Part shown: one piece after another, positions 22,504 to 33,597 of the stretch
How positions within the stretch are numbered: position 1 is the first letter of the stretch
How the letters are laid out: each line of letters opens with the position of its first letter
Source: Protopterus annectens
Taxonomy: Eukaryota; Chordata; Ceratodontiformes; Protopteridae
DNA length: 64,000 nucleotides
Reading direction: 5' to 3'
NCBI RefSeq assembly: GCF_019279795.1
Contig: NC_056750.1
Coordinates: 832,231,238 to 832,295,237 of the forward strand
Notes under the pieces: generated by a model
What the model was told of the DNA's origin: nothing
The model's database searches: none
Seen by the model: only the letters and a program-made list of their open reading frames with translations
Program-made: the position numbers and the translations under genes

Positions 22504-24040
22504 CCTTGTTTTCCCACCTTTCTAAGCTAGTATAGTCCAGTTTTCAAGTTAGTGCTGAATTCAGGGCTGTGTTACAAGTTTCTGTGTTTGCCCGTACCTT
22601 ACTTGAATAGATGGAAGTTTCTCTGTTCACCTGTGAGAGAGGGGAGCATTGAGCAGCCTATCTGTCCCTGGAGGAGTGGTTTCAACCCAGAAATTAGTAG
22701 TTTATTGGCCATTTTGGGCTAATTTCTATCGCTTTCATTTCTCTGCTATAAAACCCACATTTGCAAGGTTTTTGTTCTTGTATACAGCTCAGCAAGTTTC
22801 TGCCTGGTGCCCTGCATAGTTCTACAGTAGCAGAGAGACAAAAGAGAGACTTTGGAGTGATTAAGTATAATTTTTCTGCATTTTCTTGCTGCCTTTAGCT
22901 AATGTCACCTAAAACGCCGATTCTTTAGAGTTTCTGTAATTTAATAAGCTTGTTTCAGTTACATATTGTACTTATTTTACTGCCTGCACTTTAACAAAGT
23001 TGTTTTTGTATTTAAATCACTTGTTTAACTATTGTAGGCTATACACTCAAGTGTGATAGCCATTTCTGTGCATTTAAAGCATTTTTTGATTGTATCTGCT
23101 TTATTTTCTGAAAAAAAAGACAAACAAAAAAAAAAACAATATACTTGTTTTCCTGCCTTTCTAAGCTAGTATAGTCCAGTTTTCAAGTTAGTGCTGAATT
23201 CAGGGCTGTGTTACAAGTTTCTGTGTTTGCCCATATCTTACTTGGATAGAAGGAAGTTTCTCTGTTCACCAGTGAGAGAGGGAGCTTTGAGCAGCCTGTC
23301 TGTCCCTGGAGGAGTGGTTTCAGCCAGAAATTAGTAGTTTATTGGCCATTTTGGGCTAATTTCTATCTCTTTCATTTCCCTGCTATAAAACCCGCATTTG
23401 CAAGGTTTATATGCTTGTATACAGCTAAGCAAGCTCCTGCCTGTTCCCCTGCAGAGTTCTACAGCAGCAGAGAGACAAAAGAGAGACTTTGGAGTGATTA
23501 AGTATCATTTGTCTGCATTTTCTTGCTGCCTTTAGCTAAATCCGAAAAAATGCCAATTCTTTAGAATTTCTGGGATTTAAGTTTCTTTCAGCTACATATT
23601 GTACTTATTTTACTGCCTGCACTTTAAGAAAGTCATTTTTGTGTTTAAATTACCTGTTTATCTGTTGAAGGCTGCACACTCAAATGTGATATTTCTATGC
23701 ATTTAAAGCATTTTTTGATTGTATCTGCTTGATCTTCTGAAAAAAAAACATCAAAAAAAATATATATATATATATACTTGTTTTCCCACGTTTCTAAGAT
23801 AGTATAGTCCATTTTTCAGGTTAGTGCTGAATTCAGGGCTGTGTTACAAGTTTCTGTGTTTGCCTATACCTTACTTGGATAGATGGAAGTTTCTCTGTTC
23901 ACCTGTGAGAGAGGGGAGCTTTGAGCAGCCTATCTGTCCCTAGAGGAGTGGTTTCAACCCAGAAATAAGTAGTTTGCTGGGCATTTGGGGCTAATTTCTA
24001 TCTCTTTCATTTCCCTGCTATAAAACCCGCATTAGCACGG
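22504..24040 (+). repeat. 635-bp unit in tandem, 2.4 copies, each with a TATA-like box
   Basis: The marker 'agtgctgaattcagggctgt' recurs at about 22551, 23190 and 23823 (spacings 639 and 633). Each full unit ends in an A-rich tract (about 23111-23143 and 23739-23762). Each unit contains 'ctgctataaaaccc', TATA-like, about 200 bp after the marker. The third unit stops just past its TATA-like motif. Copies are about 90-95% alike. Candidates are an LTR tandem or promoter monomers of a retroelement; no internal coding part or flanking duplication was found. Confidence 0.8.
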
Positions 24041-24261
24041 TTTTGCACACCGGGCAACACCGGTTAGCTAGGGTGTAACTATTTCTGGCTCCACAAAGTG
24101 TACTCTTCAATTTTTCCCTTGGAACTAGACAAACTTTCAACTTAAGCACTAAAACCATTTACTTCTCAGCCTGGCACTTGCTCAAAACTCATAGCAGGCA
24201 CTAAAAAACCTTAGCGCTAGACCCCCCTCCTATACTGTAGAGAAGGAAAAGGCTCTCTATT

Positions 24262-26911
24262 CATAGGTTCATAGGTTCATGCTAGGCTATCTGCCCTAGG
24301 GCATTTATAAGCCTAGCCAGAGTGTGTTTGGATTTCGCCACCCATTTTAAATTAATTTTGCTATGCCCTTTTTCGATGTTAGTATACTGTGCCTCTGTCT
24401 AACAGTGACACAGAAGTGATACCCAGGGTAAACCTACGATCTCCCATCCACTCATCAAGATTCCTCTTGAAGAGAGCCAATGAGGGACTCTGCCTAACCT
24501 GGACTGGGATTTTATTCCAGAGTGAAGGGAGCCTCTGGGTTATGAATCTGTCCCTCCAGCATGTCCTATTTATTTCAGTGCTGAGGTTCAAGTCTCTCGA
24601 GCACGTAGCTCGATGGGATTTGGATTTTCTGAGGTGCAGCATGTCCATTAATTCAGGGTTGGACATGGCTTTATACATCAGGCACAGATCGCCTCTGAGC
24701 AGGCGGTATGCCACTGAGTAGAGCTGGAGTTTCTTTAACCGGGCAGCATATGGCATCTGTTTGAGCCATTTGATCCTCTTGGTGAGGTACTTCTGGGGTC
24801 TTTCCAGTTGCTGCAGGTGTCTGGTAAGGTACATCCCAAAAGGGGCATTGTACTCAATTATGGGCCTGATGAGGGATGAGTAAAGAGGCATGATGACCTC
24901 CCCTGATCTAGATGTGAATCCCTTCATGATTAGGTGGGCTATATAAAATGTTTTTCTAACCACTTTGGCCACGTGGTTGTCAAATGAGAGATTGCTATCA
25001 ACTTGGGTCCCCAGGTCCCTAATTACTTCTTCTGTACTTAATGGATTACCACCTATGTGGTAATTTGTGGGCACTTTGTTTTTGCCAAAAGGGATGACTA
25101 TACACTTTTTGGTGTTTAGCTTGAGGCTATGGCTCTGGCACCAGTTGTCTGTTTCTATGAGGCCCTTTTGGAGGATGCTTGTGTCGGCTGGAGAGTCGAT
25201 TATGGTGCCCAGTTTGCAGTCATCTGCGAACTTGGTCAGCCACAGTCCTTCCATGTTGGCCTGTACCTCTGAGTAATATATACCGAACAAGAGAGGTCCC
25301 AGGACTGAGCCTTGTGGGATGCCACTTGTAACTGGTTTGGAGTCTGACATGGCTCCAGCAATTCTAACCATGTGGGTTCTGTCCTTGAGCCAGTTTGCAA
25401 CCCATCTAGTGACATAGGGTTTTATATTTAAGCTGGTGAGCTTATCTATAATGCCTGAGTGGGGTATTGTATCGAAGGCTTTTGCGAGGTCCAGCTAGGC
25501 TGTGTGGACCACCTTCCCCTCATCAATGGCCTTGGTGACTGTTTCAACGAAATTGACCAGGTTTAAGAGGCAGGAGCTGCCCTTAATAAAGCCAAACTGG
25601 GTAGGATCCAGTGTCTGTAGGTCCCCAATATTTTTATTTATGAGGTCCATGATGATCCTTTCCATAGCTTTGCAGACCAAGCTAGTCAGGCTTATGGGGC
25701 GATAGTTTTCAGGATCCGTTGAGGCACCACCTTTGTGGAGAGGGACCACTGTTGCTGTACGCCACTCTTTGGGTACATATCCTGTAGTAAGGCTGAGATT
25801 GAACAGTAGTTTTATGTTTGGGTTTAGCTCTTCTTGGAGTCCATGTAGGATGCTGCCCGAGACACCATCTGGTCCCATTGATGCTGTGTTTTTTGCTTTG
25901 GAAAGGGCGGCTCTTACCCGAGCATCTGAGATGTCAGGGGGGCAGCACTCTGCTGGGATAGATATTTGCCCTTTTGGTGGGGAGGGTGGGAGAAGTTTGC
26001 ACTGAACCTGTCAGCTACGATGTTGGCAATGTCTGTGGGTTCGGTGTATTTTTTGTCATTTTGGACTAATTCTGAGCATATCTGGGAATTCCCACCCAGG
26101 TTCCTAACATAACTAAAGAAAGCCTTGTGATTATCCTTAGTGTCCTGTGCAATTTTTCTCTCGAAGCTGGCCTTAGATGATTTTATGAGTGCCCGTAGTT
26201 TTTTGCTAATACTGATCAGAGATGCCTTCCCTTTTTGGGATTTTGCTCTATCATGTAGTAGCTTCCTCCTTCTATTGTATAGTTTGTTTATGGCTGGGGT
26301 CCACCAGACAGGACGTCTGCCTTTGGAGGATTGGGTCTTGGTTTTATTTGGGATTGCATGATCCATGCATTCCAGAAGGTGTTCATAGAGTGTGTTTATA
26401 AAGGATTCTGCGGTCTGAGCCGTATTTTCCACAGGCCCGGGGGCTTTGAAGGATTCCACCTCGGTTTTGAGGAGTGTGAAATTTGCTTTAGAGAAGTTTT
26501 TCACTGTGGTTTTCTGGGCAGGGGGTGGGGTCGGGATGTGAATATCCAGGGAGATTAGTTTATGGTCTGATCTTACCAGTGAGGGATACACTTCTGGTCT
26601 GGAGCACAGAGTCCACATGTTGGTGATGATCAGGTCCAGTATGTTTTCCCCTCTTGTGGGAGTGGTAACAAGTTGTTCCATAGCATTTGAGTTTATAAAT
26701 TCTAGGAACCTTTGGGCTAGGGTGTTGGAGCTAGAGTAATGCTCCCAGTCTATGTTTGGGTAGTTGAAGTCACCCAATATAATGGTGTTTGGAGAGACCT
26801 TCATATTTTCCAGTGTTCTCAGGAAGGCCGAGTGGGATTCCTGGGTTTGGGAGGGTGGTCTGTAGCAGGCTGTAAACTAGAAGGCAGTTTTACCCACTGT
26901 TAGTTGCACAT
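24262..26911 (-). mobile_element. LINE family B (CR1-like), young 5'-truncated copy
   Basis: The 3' end on the minus strand is at 24262-24320 and ends in 'cctatgaacctatgaa', an 8-bp repeat. CR1 elements are known to end in 8-bp repeats and not poly(A), which supports the assignment. The 5' end is cut inside the endonuclease at about 26911, as shown by alignment with the + copy (first shared bases 'caactaaca'). It lies head to head with that copy. Confidence 0.88.
24379..26909 (-). pseudogene. CR1-like ORF2 (endonuclease C-part + RT), two lesions
   Basis: Three long frames join into one protein. 26804-25914 carries endonuclease motifs (IILGDFNYPNIDW, LVRSDHKLISLDIH) and the linker with WWTPAINKLYNRRRKLL. 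25878-25495 is the RT fingers (TVVPLHKGG, NYRPISLTSLVCKAME, FGFIKGSSCLLNL). 25371-24379 is the RT palm and thumb (VTSGIPQGSVLGPLLFGIYY, KFADDCKLG with the catalytic aspartates intact, then LRPIIEYNAPFG-like and LLRGDLCLMYKAM blocks). The breaks I see are a frameshift at a C run near 25940 and a TAG at 25495-25497 where the + copy has tyrosine (AYLDYAKAF). Otherwise it reads through, so this is the least damaged RT in the window. Confidence 0.9.
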
Positions 26912-26923
26912 GGATAGTCACTG

Positions 26924-27142
26924 ATGCTTCGTGCTGTGTCGCCATTCGACCAGCCAATCAGTAAAACAGCTCACTGTACCTATCCAGGCATGTTCAAAGG
27001 GCAGTTTCAGGTGTACTCTATGGTCCAACTGGTGAATCTGGGCATTTTGAGGCAATGTTACAACTGCCTAAAGTACACAGACAACCCTCTCCTCCTACCA
27101 TCAAACACTAATACATGCGAGAGATGCAATTATACAGCCTAA
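26924..27142 (+). pseudogene. CR1-like ORF1 N-terminal part, zinc-binding-like
   Basis: The frame carries QCYNCLKYTDNPLLLPSN followed by TCERCNYTA, a CxxC...CxxC pair about 18 residues apart, then a stop. Downstream sequence is broken until the esterase-like part. Inferred to be the start of ORF1 by position, immediately upstream of the SGNH-like segment on the same strand. Confidence 0.55.
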
Positions 27143-27400
27143 CTGGAGGCTAAGCTCTCTCAACCCAAGACTGGACCAGACAGTCAAGAGGAGAAGGGAA
27201 TCACTTGCATCACACCACCAGTCTCACATAGACCTATGAAACCAGCACTGGCAAAAACACACATAAATACTCAAAAACATACTCGGAGGCTCTAAATAAA
27301 AATCTGCAAAGGCAACAGAGACCTCCAAAGCAGACATCCAATCAACCTCCACCCCCCCAACACAAACCATGAAACACATACTTCACAAAACCTGGGTGCC

Positions 27401-27971
27401 ATGCAATCACATTCCTTAAGGCAAAATAACATACCCAACACACTAGTAATAGGTGACTCTATAGTCAGGCACACTGACGTCCCACTCACTAGGCTGAACA
27501 AGGAGAAGGTTACTGTTAGCTGCCTGTCGGGTGCCAGGATCTGCCACATAACACAAGCACTCAGGTCACTCCAGAACAAGTACAAATACGACTCTGTCAT
27601 TGTCCATGTTGGTGTGAATGACCTGAGCCATACCTCCCTGGGACTGCATGAAAAACGACATGGAAGGGCTCTCTGATAATGTAGCCTAGGCTGGTAAGAC
27701 CCTGACCCTGAGTAGCATCCTGCACTCACCAAGAATGATACCACGGTATAAAGAAAAAATTATCAATTTCAACAATTGGCTAAGCTTCTGGTGTCATTCA
27801 AAGGGGATCCAGTGTCTGTCAGCCTGGGATGACATGCTCGACAAGCCATGCTGCTTCACTAGAGATGGCTTGCACTTGTCAACCTTAGGCTTTCAAATAC
27901 TGGCCAAGTCTCTTGCCACCCCCATAGTGCCTTTTTTAGTCAAGGCTCAAAAGAAAAAAACACTGCCATAA
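27401..27971 (+). pseudogene. CR1 ORF1 SGNH/GDSL-type esterase-like domain
   Basis: The first frame (27401-27676) has VIGDSIVRHTDVPLTRL, with the GDS nucleophile block, SCLSGARI, and VIVHVGVNDLSH with the GxND block. A frameshift near 27665-27735 leads to the second frame (27735-27971), with the NFNNWLSFWCHSKGIQCL block and FTRDGLHLSTLGFQIL, the D..H block. All four SGNH positions (S, G, N, H) can therefore be recognised. Known of the family: CR1 and relatives encode such an esterase in ORF1, probably for RNP or lipid interaction. About 190 residues, close to the usual domain size. Confidence 0.85.
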
Positions 27972-27989
27972 ATAGCACAAGTAACAAAA

Positions 27990-30796
27990 AACTGAGGGCA
28001 ATGCTACTCAGTGCCAAAAGTCTAAACCTCAAAATGCACGCACGCGAGGCACTCCTCAGTATGGAGAAAATCGATATATGTGCAGTAACAGAAACCTGGT
28101 TTAAGGCTCCAGAGAGCACACCAGCACTACCAGACTACAACTCATACCATACATTTTGGCCACAAAACCCGGACTGAAATACAAAAGGCAGGGGCATATC
28201 CATATTTATCAAGGATACCCACACCTCCAGGTTAGTGGCACAGCATGATGCTTCAGAGATCATCCACATTCAACTAACAATGGGCAGAACTGCAATTCAA
28301 ATTGTAGCTTGCTACAGATCACCCACCATGTCCCAGGACCCCCATTCCACATTTCTGGAAACACTGGGAAACATAAAGGTCCTACCAAACACCCTGATAT
28401 TGGGTGATTTCAATTACCCAAACATTAACTGGGAGAACTACTCAAGTACTAACTCCCTTGCCCAATATTTCCTAGAATTTATAAACTCAAACACCCTGGA
28501 TCAACTGGTCAACACCCCCACCAGAGGTGACAACATATTGGACCTGGTCATCACCAACATGGGTGACCGGTGTTCCACACCAGTGGTCAACCCCTCACTG
28601 GTTAGATCTGACCATAAACTAATCACTCTGGATATCCACATACTGTCCCCACTCCTGGTCAAAGAAATCACCATGAAAAACTTTTCAAAAGCAAACTTCA
28701 CGTTACTTAAGACCGAGGTGGAAAGTTTCAAACCCCCCATGCTAAAGGATAACGCTGCCCAAGCTGCAAAATCCTTTACTAATGCACTCTATGGGCACCT
28801 ACAATAATGCATGGATCATGCTATCCCAAGCAAAACCAAGACTCACTCCTCCAAGAAAAGGAAACCAGTCTGGTGGACCCCTGCCATAAACAAGCTATAC
28901 AATAGAAGGTGAAAACTAGTACAGAAAAGAGTAAAATCCCAAGAGGGGAAGACATCCCTGATCAGTATCAGCAAGAAACTATGATCACTCATAAAATCAT
29001 CCAAGGCTAGTTTCGAAAGAAAAATTGCCAAGGACTCCAAAGAAATCCACAAGGCATTTTTAGCTATGTCAAGAATCTAAGTGGCAATTCCCAGATCTGC
29101 TTGGAGTTGATGCAGAATGGCACAAAATACACTGAACCAACCGATATCGCCAACGTCCTGGCAGACAGGTTCAGTGCAAACTTCACCCCCCTCTCACCCC
29201 CAGAAGGGCCCATAACCATACCAGAAGAATGTAGTGCCCCTGAAATCACAGACACTCAGGTTAAAACATTCCTCTCCAAAGCCAAAAACCCAGCATCAAT
29301 TGGACCAGATGGTGTCCCAGGCTGCATCCTACATGAGCAGAAAGATGAACTAACCCCTCACCTAAACACACTGTTCAAACTCAGCCTCTCCACACACTAT
29401 GTGCCCATAGAGTGGTGCACAGCAATGGTTATTCCACTCCACAAAGGTGGAGCCACAGGAAACCCCAGGAACTATCACCCTATAAGCCTGACTAGCTTGG
29501 TCTGCAAGGCTATGGAGCACATCATCATGGATCTCATTAACAGAGACATTGGGAACCTCCAAACACTGGACCCTCCCCAGTTTAGTTTTGTTAAGGGCAG
29601 ATCATGCCTCCTAAACCTGGTGGACTTCTTTGAGACAGTTACCAGGGATATAGATGAGGGAAAGGTGGTCCACACAGCCTACCTTGACTACGCAAAGGCC
29701 TTCAACACCATTCCCCATTCTGGTATTATAGACAAGCTCACCAGCCTGAATATAAACGCCTATGTCATGAGATGGGTTGCCAACTGGCTCACGGACAGAA
29801 CCCACATGGTAAGAGTTGTGGGAGCTAGGTCTGACTCTAAACTGGTTACAAGTGGCTTCTCCAGGGCTCAGTCCTATGACCCCTCCTGTTCGGCATATAC
29901 TTCTCTGAGATACAGGCAAGCACAGGAGGACTATGGCTGACCAAGTTCACAGACAACTGCAAACTAGGGGCTATAAATGACTTTCCAGCTGACACAGACA
30001 TCCTCCAAAAGGGTCTCACTGAGACAGATACCTGGTGTCAAAACCATGGCCTCAAGCTAAATGCCAAAAAGTGCATAGTCATCCCCTTTGGAAAAAACAA
30101 AGTAACCACAAACTACCACATAGGTGGTAGCCCCCTAAATATGGAAGACAAAATAAGGAATCTGGGGACCCAAGTAGATAGTAATCTCTCCTTTGATAAT
30201 CACATTACCAAAGTGGTTAGAAAATCCTTCTATGTGGCCCACCTAATCACAAAAGGGTTTACATCCTGATCAAAAGAGGTCATTGTGCCCCTCTACGCAT
30301 CACTCATCAGACCCATTATAGAGTACAATGCCCCATTTGGGATGTACCTTACAAGATACCTGCAACAGCTGGAAAGACCACAGAAGTACCTCACCAAGAG
30401 GATCACTGGCCTCAAACAGATGTCCTATGCAGCTCAACTGAAGAAACTTCAGCTGTACTCGGTTGCATACCACCTACTCAGAGGTGATGTCTGCCTGACA
30501 TATAAGGCCATGTCCAACCCAGAATTGATGGACATGCTCCACCTAAAGAAAACCATATCCCCATGAGCCACACACTCTAGAGATCTAAACCTCATCACAA
30601 CAATAAATAGGACGTGCTGGAGGGATAGATTCCTGCCCCAGAGACTTCCCATGCTCTGGAACAAGATTCCAATCTACATTAGGCAGAGCTCCTCACTAAC
30701 ACTCTTCAAGAGAAACCTTGACTATTGGATGGGAAACAGGAAGTTTACCCAGGGGATCACTTCAGTAGCTCTTCTGGACAGAGGCACAGGGAACTA
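27990..30796 (+). pseudogene. CR1-like ORF2 (endonuclease + RT), frameshifted
   Basis: It starts about 27990 with LRAMLLSAKSLNLKMHA and AVTETWF (endonuclease). 28235-28807 contains LILGDFNYPNINW and LVRSDHKLITLDIH. 29101-29940 covers the linker and RT (IPLHKGGATGNPRNY, FVKGRSCLLNLVDFF, YLDYAKAFNTIPHSGI). A frameshift near 29860 removes the GIPQG block from frame. The catalytic box reads FTDN in place of FADD. 30285-30566 is the thumb (SLIRPIIEYNAPFGMYLTR). Additional stops fall at about 28805, 28910 and 30270. Confidence 0.88.
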
Positions 30797-30888
30797 ATCT
30801 AAGGGGGCGGCAAAAGCCAACACATTCCAATTAGGCTTATAAATGCCTTTGGGCAGATAGCCTAGTACCTACCTATGAACCTCACAAT

Positions 30889-31009
30889 AGGTAACGCTTT
30901 TGTGGATAGGAAAAATATTACCTCCAATAGAATTCTCATGCAAAATGTTAAGAAGAAAAAAAAAGCAAGGAAAATATTCACGTCCCATTCAACTTTGGCT
31001 AACAATTTA
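30889..31009. other. Short unique spacer
   Basis: Spacer between the CR1-like tail and the tandem LINE ends; nothing recognised. Confidence 0.4.
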
Positions 31010-33100
31010 GTTAGTTAGCTAGTTATTAACATTTGATTACAAGGTACATTTGACTGGGTAGAAGCCCATTCTCATTGGAGGACTGGGCAGAAAAGCTCCA
31101 AATTATTGCCAAACATTTTAAGCACGATAATTTTATAATCTTCAAAAATAAAACAAAAACATCTGCAGTTTAAATAATTATAACAAATTAGACATAATAT
31201 AAAAACATTGCTTAAGAATCAATGCAAGTTATATGACATTCATTTAATATTTAGAGAAATTGTACATAGTTTGTAGAGAAATTAAAGGTAAGTTAGAGTA
31301 ATACAAACAAAAATTGCAATATGAAATGAGGGAGAAACAGGCTTATGACATATTTAGAGAGAAAGTTACGGAATAGAATTTGATAGAAATAAGGAAGTAA
31401 GTGAAGAAGGGAGCGTAAGGAGGTAAGGAATGAAAAGGTACTTGTTCCCATTTAGGGATATAGTGTATTCCGGTTTTGAGCAATAAATAACAGGTTTTTG
31501 CTAGGAAGTCCTTCAGAACATTTTAAGAACAAAAATTTTACAATCTTCAAAATAAATTTTTTATTTATGTATTTATTTATTTATTTTATTTATTGACATT
31601 TAATTACTGGGAAAACTCCAACTGGGCAAAAGTCCATTTTCAGCAGAGGCCCAGGGAGAAAAGCTTCAAATTATTACAAAACATTTTAAGAACGATATTT
31701 TTTATAATTTTCAGAAATAAAACAAAAACAACTGCAGTTTAAATAATTATAACAAATTAGACATAATATAAAAACATTGCTTAAGAATCTATGCAAGTTA
31801 TATGACATTCATTTAATATTTAGAGAAATTTTACATAGTTTGTAGAGAAATTAAAGGTAAGTTAGAGTAATACAAACAAGTGAGGGAGAAACAGGCTTAT
31901 GACATATTTAGAGAGAAAGTTACGGAATAGAATTTGATAGAAATAAGGAAGTAAGTGAAGAAGGGAGCGTAAGGAGGTAAGGAATGAAAAGGTACTTGTT
32001 CCCATTTAGGGATATAGTGTATTCCGGTTTTGAGCAATAAATAACAGATTTTTGCTAGGAAGTCCTTCAGAACATTTTAAGAACAAAAATTTTACAATCT
32101 TCAAATAAATTTTTTATTTATGTATTTATTTATTTATTTTTTATTTATTGACATTTAATTACCAGGAAAACTCCAGTTGGGTAAAACTCCATTTTCAGCA
32201 GAGGCCCAGGGAGAAAAGCTTCAAATTATTGCAAAACATTTTAAGAACAATATTTTTTATAATTGTCAGAAATAAAACAAAAATATCTGCAGTTTAAATA
32301 ATTATAACAAATTCGACATAATATAAAAATGTTGGTTAAGAATCAATACAAGTTATAAGACACTCATTTAATATTTACAGAACTTTTTTTAGACAGTTTG
32401 TAGAGCATGTCATTATGGATGGAAGTCAGGTAAGAGAATATGATAGAAGCAAGGATGTAAGAGAAGAAAGGAGAGTGAGGAAGTATAAGAAATGAAAAGA
32501 TACTTGCTCACATTTAGAGATATAGCTTATCTTGGTTTTGAGCAAGAACAGGAAGACTTTCAGAGTGGTTTTGAAAAATGGGAGTGAGGATATTGACCTG
32601 ATGGATACAGGTAAGGAATTCCAGGCCTTAGTAACCTTGTAAGAGTACAACGAATCTCCAGATTTGATAGGTTTGTAGACAGGCAGGAGTTTCTGGTCAC
32701 TCTATCACATTAACTGGCTGGGAACATTGTTGTGTAGAATGTTCTTTTAGTGCTAAACAAGTAGATAGATGCTGGATAATTGTATAGGTGGTAAGAAGCT
32801 ATTATCTTCTAGTTGATGGGGCATTTAGGGTACTTAGTGCTATACAGCTTTGGGTTTTGAAAAGAGTATTTGCAAATTTAGCAACTTTGCTATAGCATTG
32901 CTCAAGTTTTAATTTTTGTGAAGCCCGGAGGTTAGTGAGGATGGGAGCATCATAAAGAAGTGTGAGAAGGAGATAAGTAGTAGCAAGTGCAGTTTTAGTT
33001 GAATTGCTGAGAAAAGTTTTGGCTCTATAAAACATCCCTGGCTTTTGATGAGTTTTATTATGCAATTTTGTATATGCAGATTGAATGTAAGATTATTTTA
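31010..33100 (-). repeat. Three tandem 3' ends of LINE family A
   Basis: The same approximately 545-bp block occurs three times head to tail: about 31010-31560, 31561-32105 and from 32106 on. Shared landmarks are 'gagaaaagcttcaaattatt', 'catctgcagtttaaataatt', 'gggagcgtaaggaggtaagg' and 'ttgagcaataaataacag'. Copies 2 and 3 begin with a TTTA-type tail plus 'ccattttcagcagaggccca', the family A 3' terminus in minus orientation. Only the third copy extends further into coding sequence (32426-33065). Confidence 0.88.
32426..33065 (-). pseudogene. LINE family A RT C-terminus
   Basis: Two minus-strand frames: 33065-32802 (KTFLSNSTKTALATTYLLLT, then LRASQKLKLEQCYSKVAKFA, part of the C-terminal domain) and 32650-32426 (VTKAWNSLPVSIRSISSLPF, then FKTTLKVFLF). 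The AWNSLP block is the conserved C-terminal motif of this LINE group. It is truncated at the 5' side near 33100. Confidence 0.75.
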
Positions 33101-33190
33101 TTTTTTTTATTTATTGCATTTGTTTACCGGGAAAGTCCACTGGTCCTAAAAGAGCCCATTTTCAGTGGAGGCCCAGGGAGAAAAGGTCCG
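33100..33190 (-). repeat. LINE family A 3' end only
   Basis: It has a TTTATT-rich tail followed by 'ccattttcagtggaggccca', the family terminus, and no coding part: a severely 5'-truncated insertion. Confidence 0.75.
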
Positions 33191-33199
33191 ACAAGAACA

Positions 33200-33500
33200 T
33201 AGATGCAGAAAAAATAAAAATGATCTAATAATTTGCCATGAGAAGTGACTTCAATGGTTGTATTATCAGGAGAGACACTTGAAAGACAAACAACTGACCA
33301 GGAAACCAAAGACCACAGCAAATGAATCCAACAATGGTAGAAACCATTCCAGTTCACAGTTGTTGTGGACAGAAACAATCCTTTATTTGTAAAACCACTG
33401 TAATTCACAGTTAAGCGCTTTTGTCTAAACATAGACTTCTTCAGGACCATGAAAACTCCTCTAAACTCTGAATTTAAAAGCTCAAAGAAGTAAAACCACA
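33200..33500 (-). mobile_element. Penelope-like element terminal fragment with hammerhead-like motif
   Basis: The minus strand contains CTGAAGA, a perfect short hairpin (gtcta/tagac), then AAA and 'gcgcttaa' (33444-33414), the same block as at 12801-12770. The rest is non-coding. No RT or endonuclease sequence is attached. Confidence 0.45.
33414..33444 (-). ncRNA. Hammerhead-like motif, degenerate
   Basis: The order is as in the PLE-linked motifs, with a clean 5-bp stem II (gtcta tgtt tagac), but the first box is CTGAAGA and the second is AAAA where GAAA is expected, so it is probably inactive. Confidence 0.4.
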
Positions 33501-33597
33501 CCCCCAGAAGAGACCCTTATCAAGGGTATCAGAATTCATCAGATATTTGGGATGCATGGCTAGGCTTAAAAAGGGCCTTGTGGTTGTTAGCCTAGTT

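Larger units (their letters stand above)
26924..30888 (+). mobile_element. LINE family B (CR1-like), near full-length copy with ORF1 and ORF2
   Basis: Plus-strand order: zinc-binding-like ORF1 start (26924-27142), SGNH esterase-like ORF1 (27401-27971), ORF2 endonuclease (about 27990-28900), RT (29101-30560), C-terminus to about 30796, and a 3' end at 30840-30888 with 'cctacctatgaacct'. Several frameshifts and stops make it inactive. It is the only copy here that shows ORF1. Confidence 0.88.

Noticed and set aside
22504..24040. Complete LTR retrotransposon
   Set aside because: Units are directly adjacent with no gag/pol between them, no primer site seen and no target duplication.
27401..27971. 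Host esterase gene
   Set aside because: It lies directly upstream of CR1 ORF2 on the same strand and matches the CR1 ORF1 layout.
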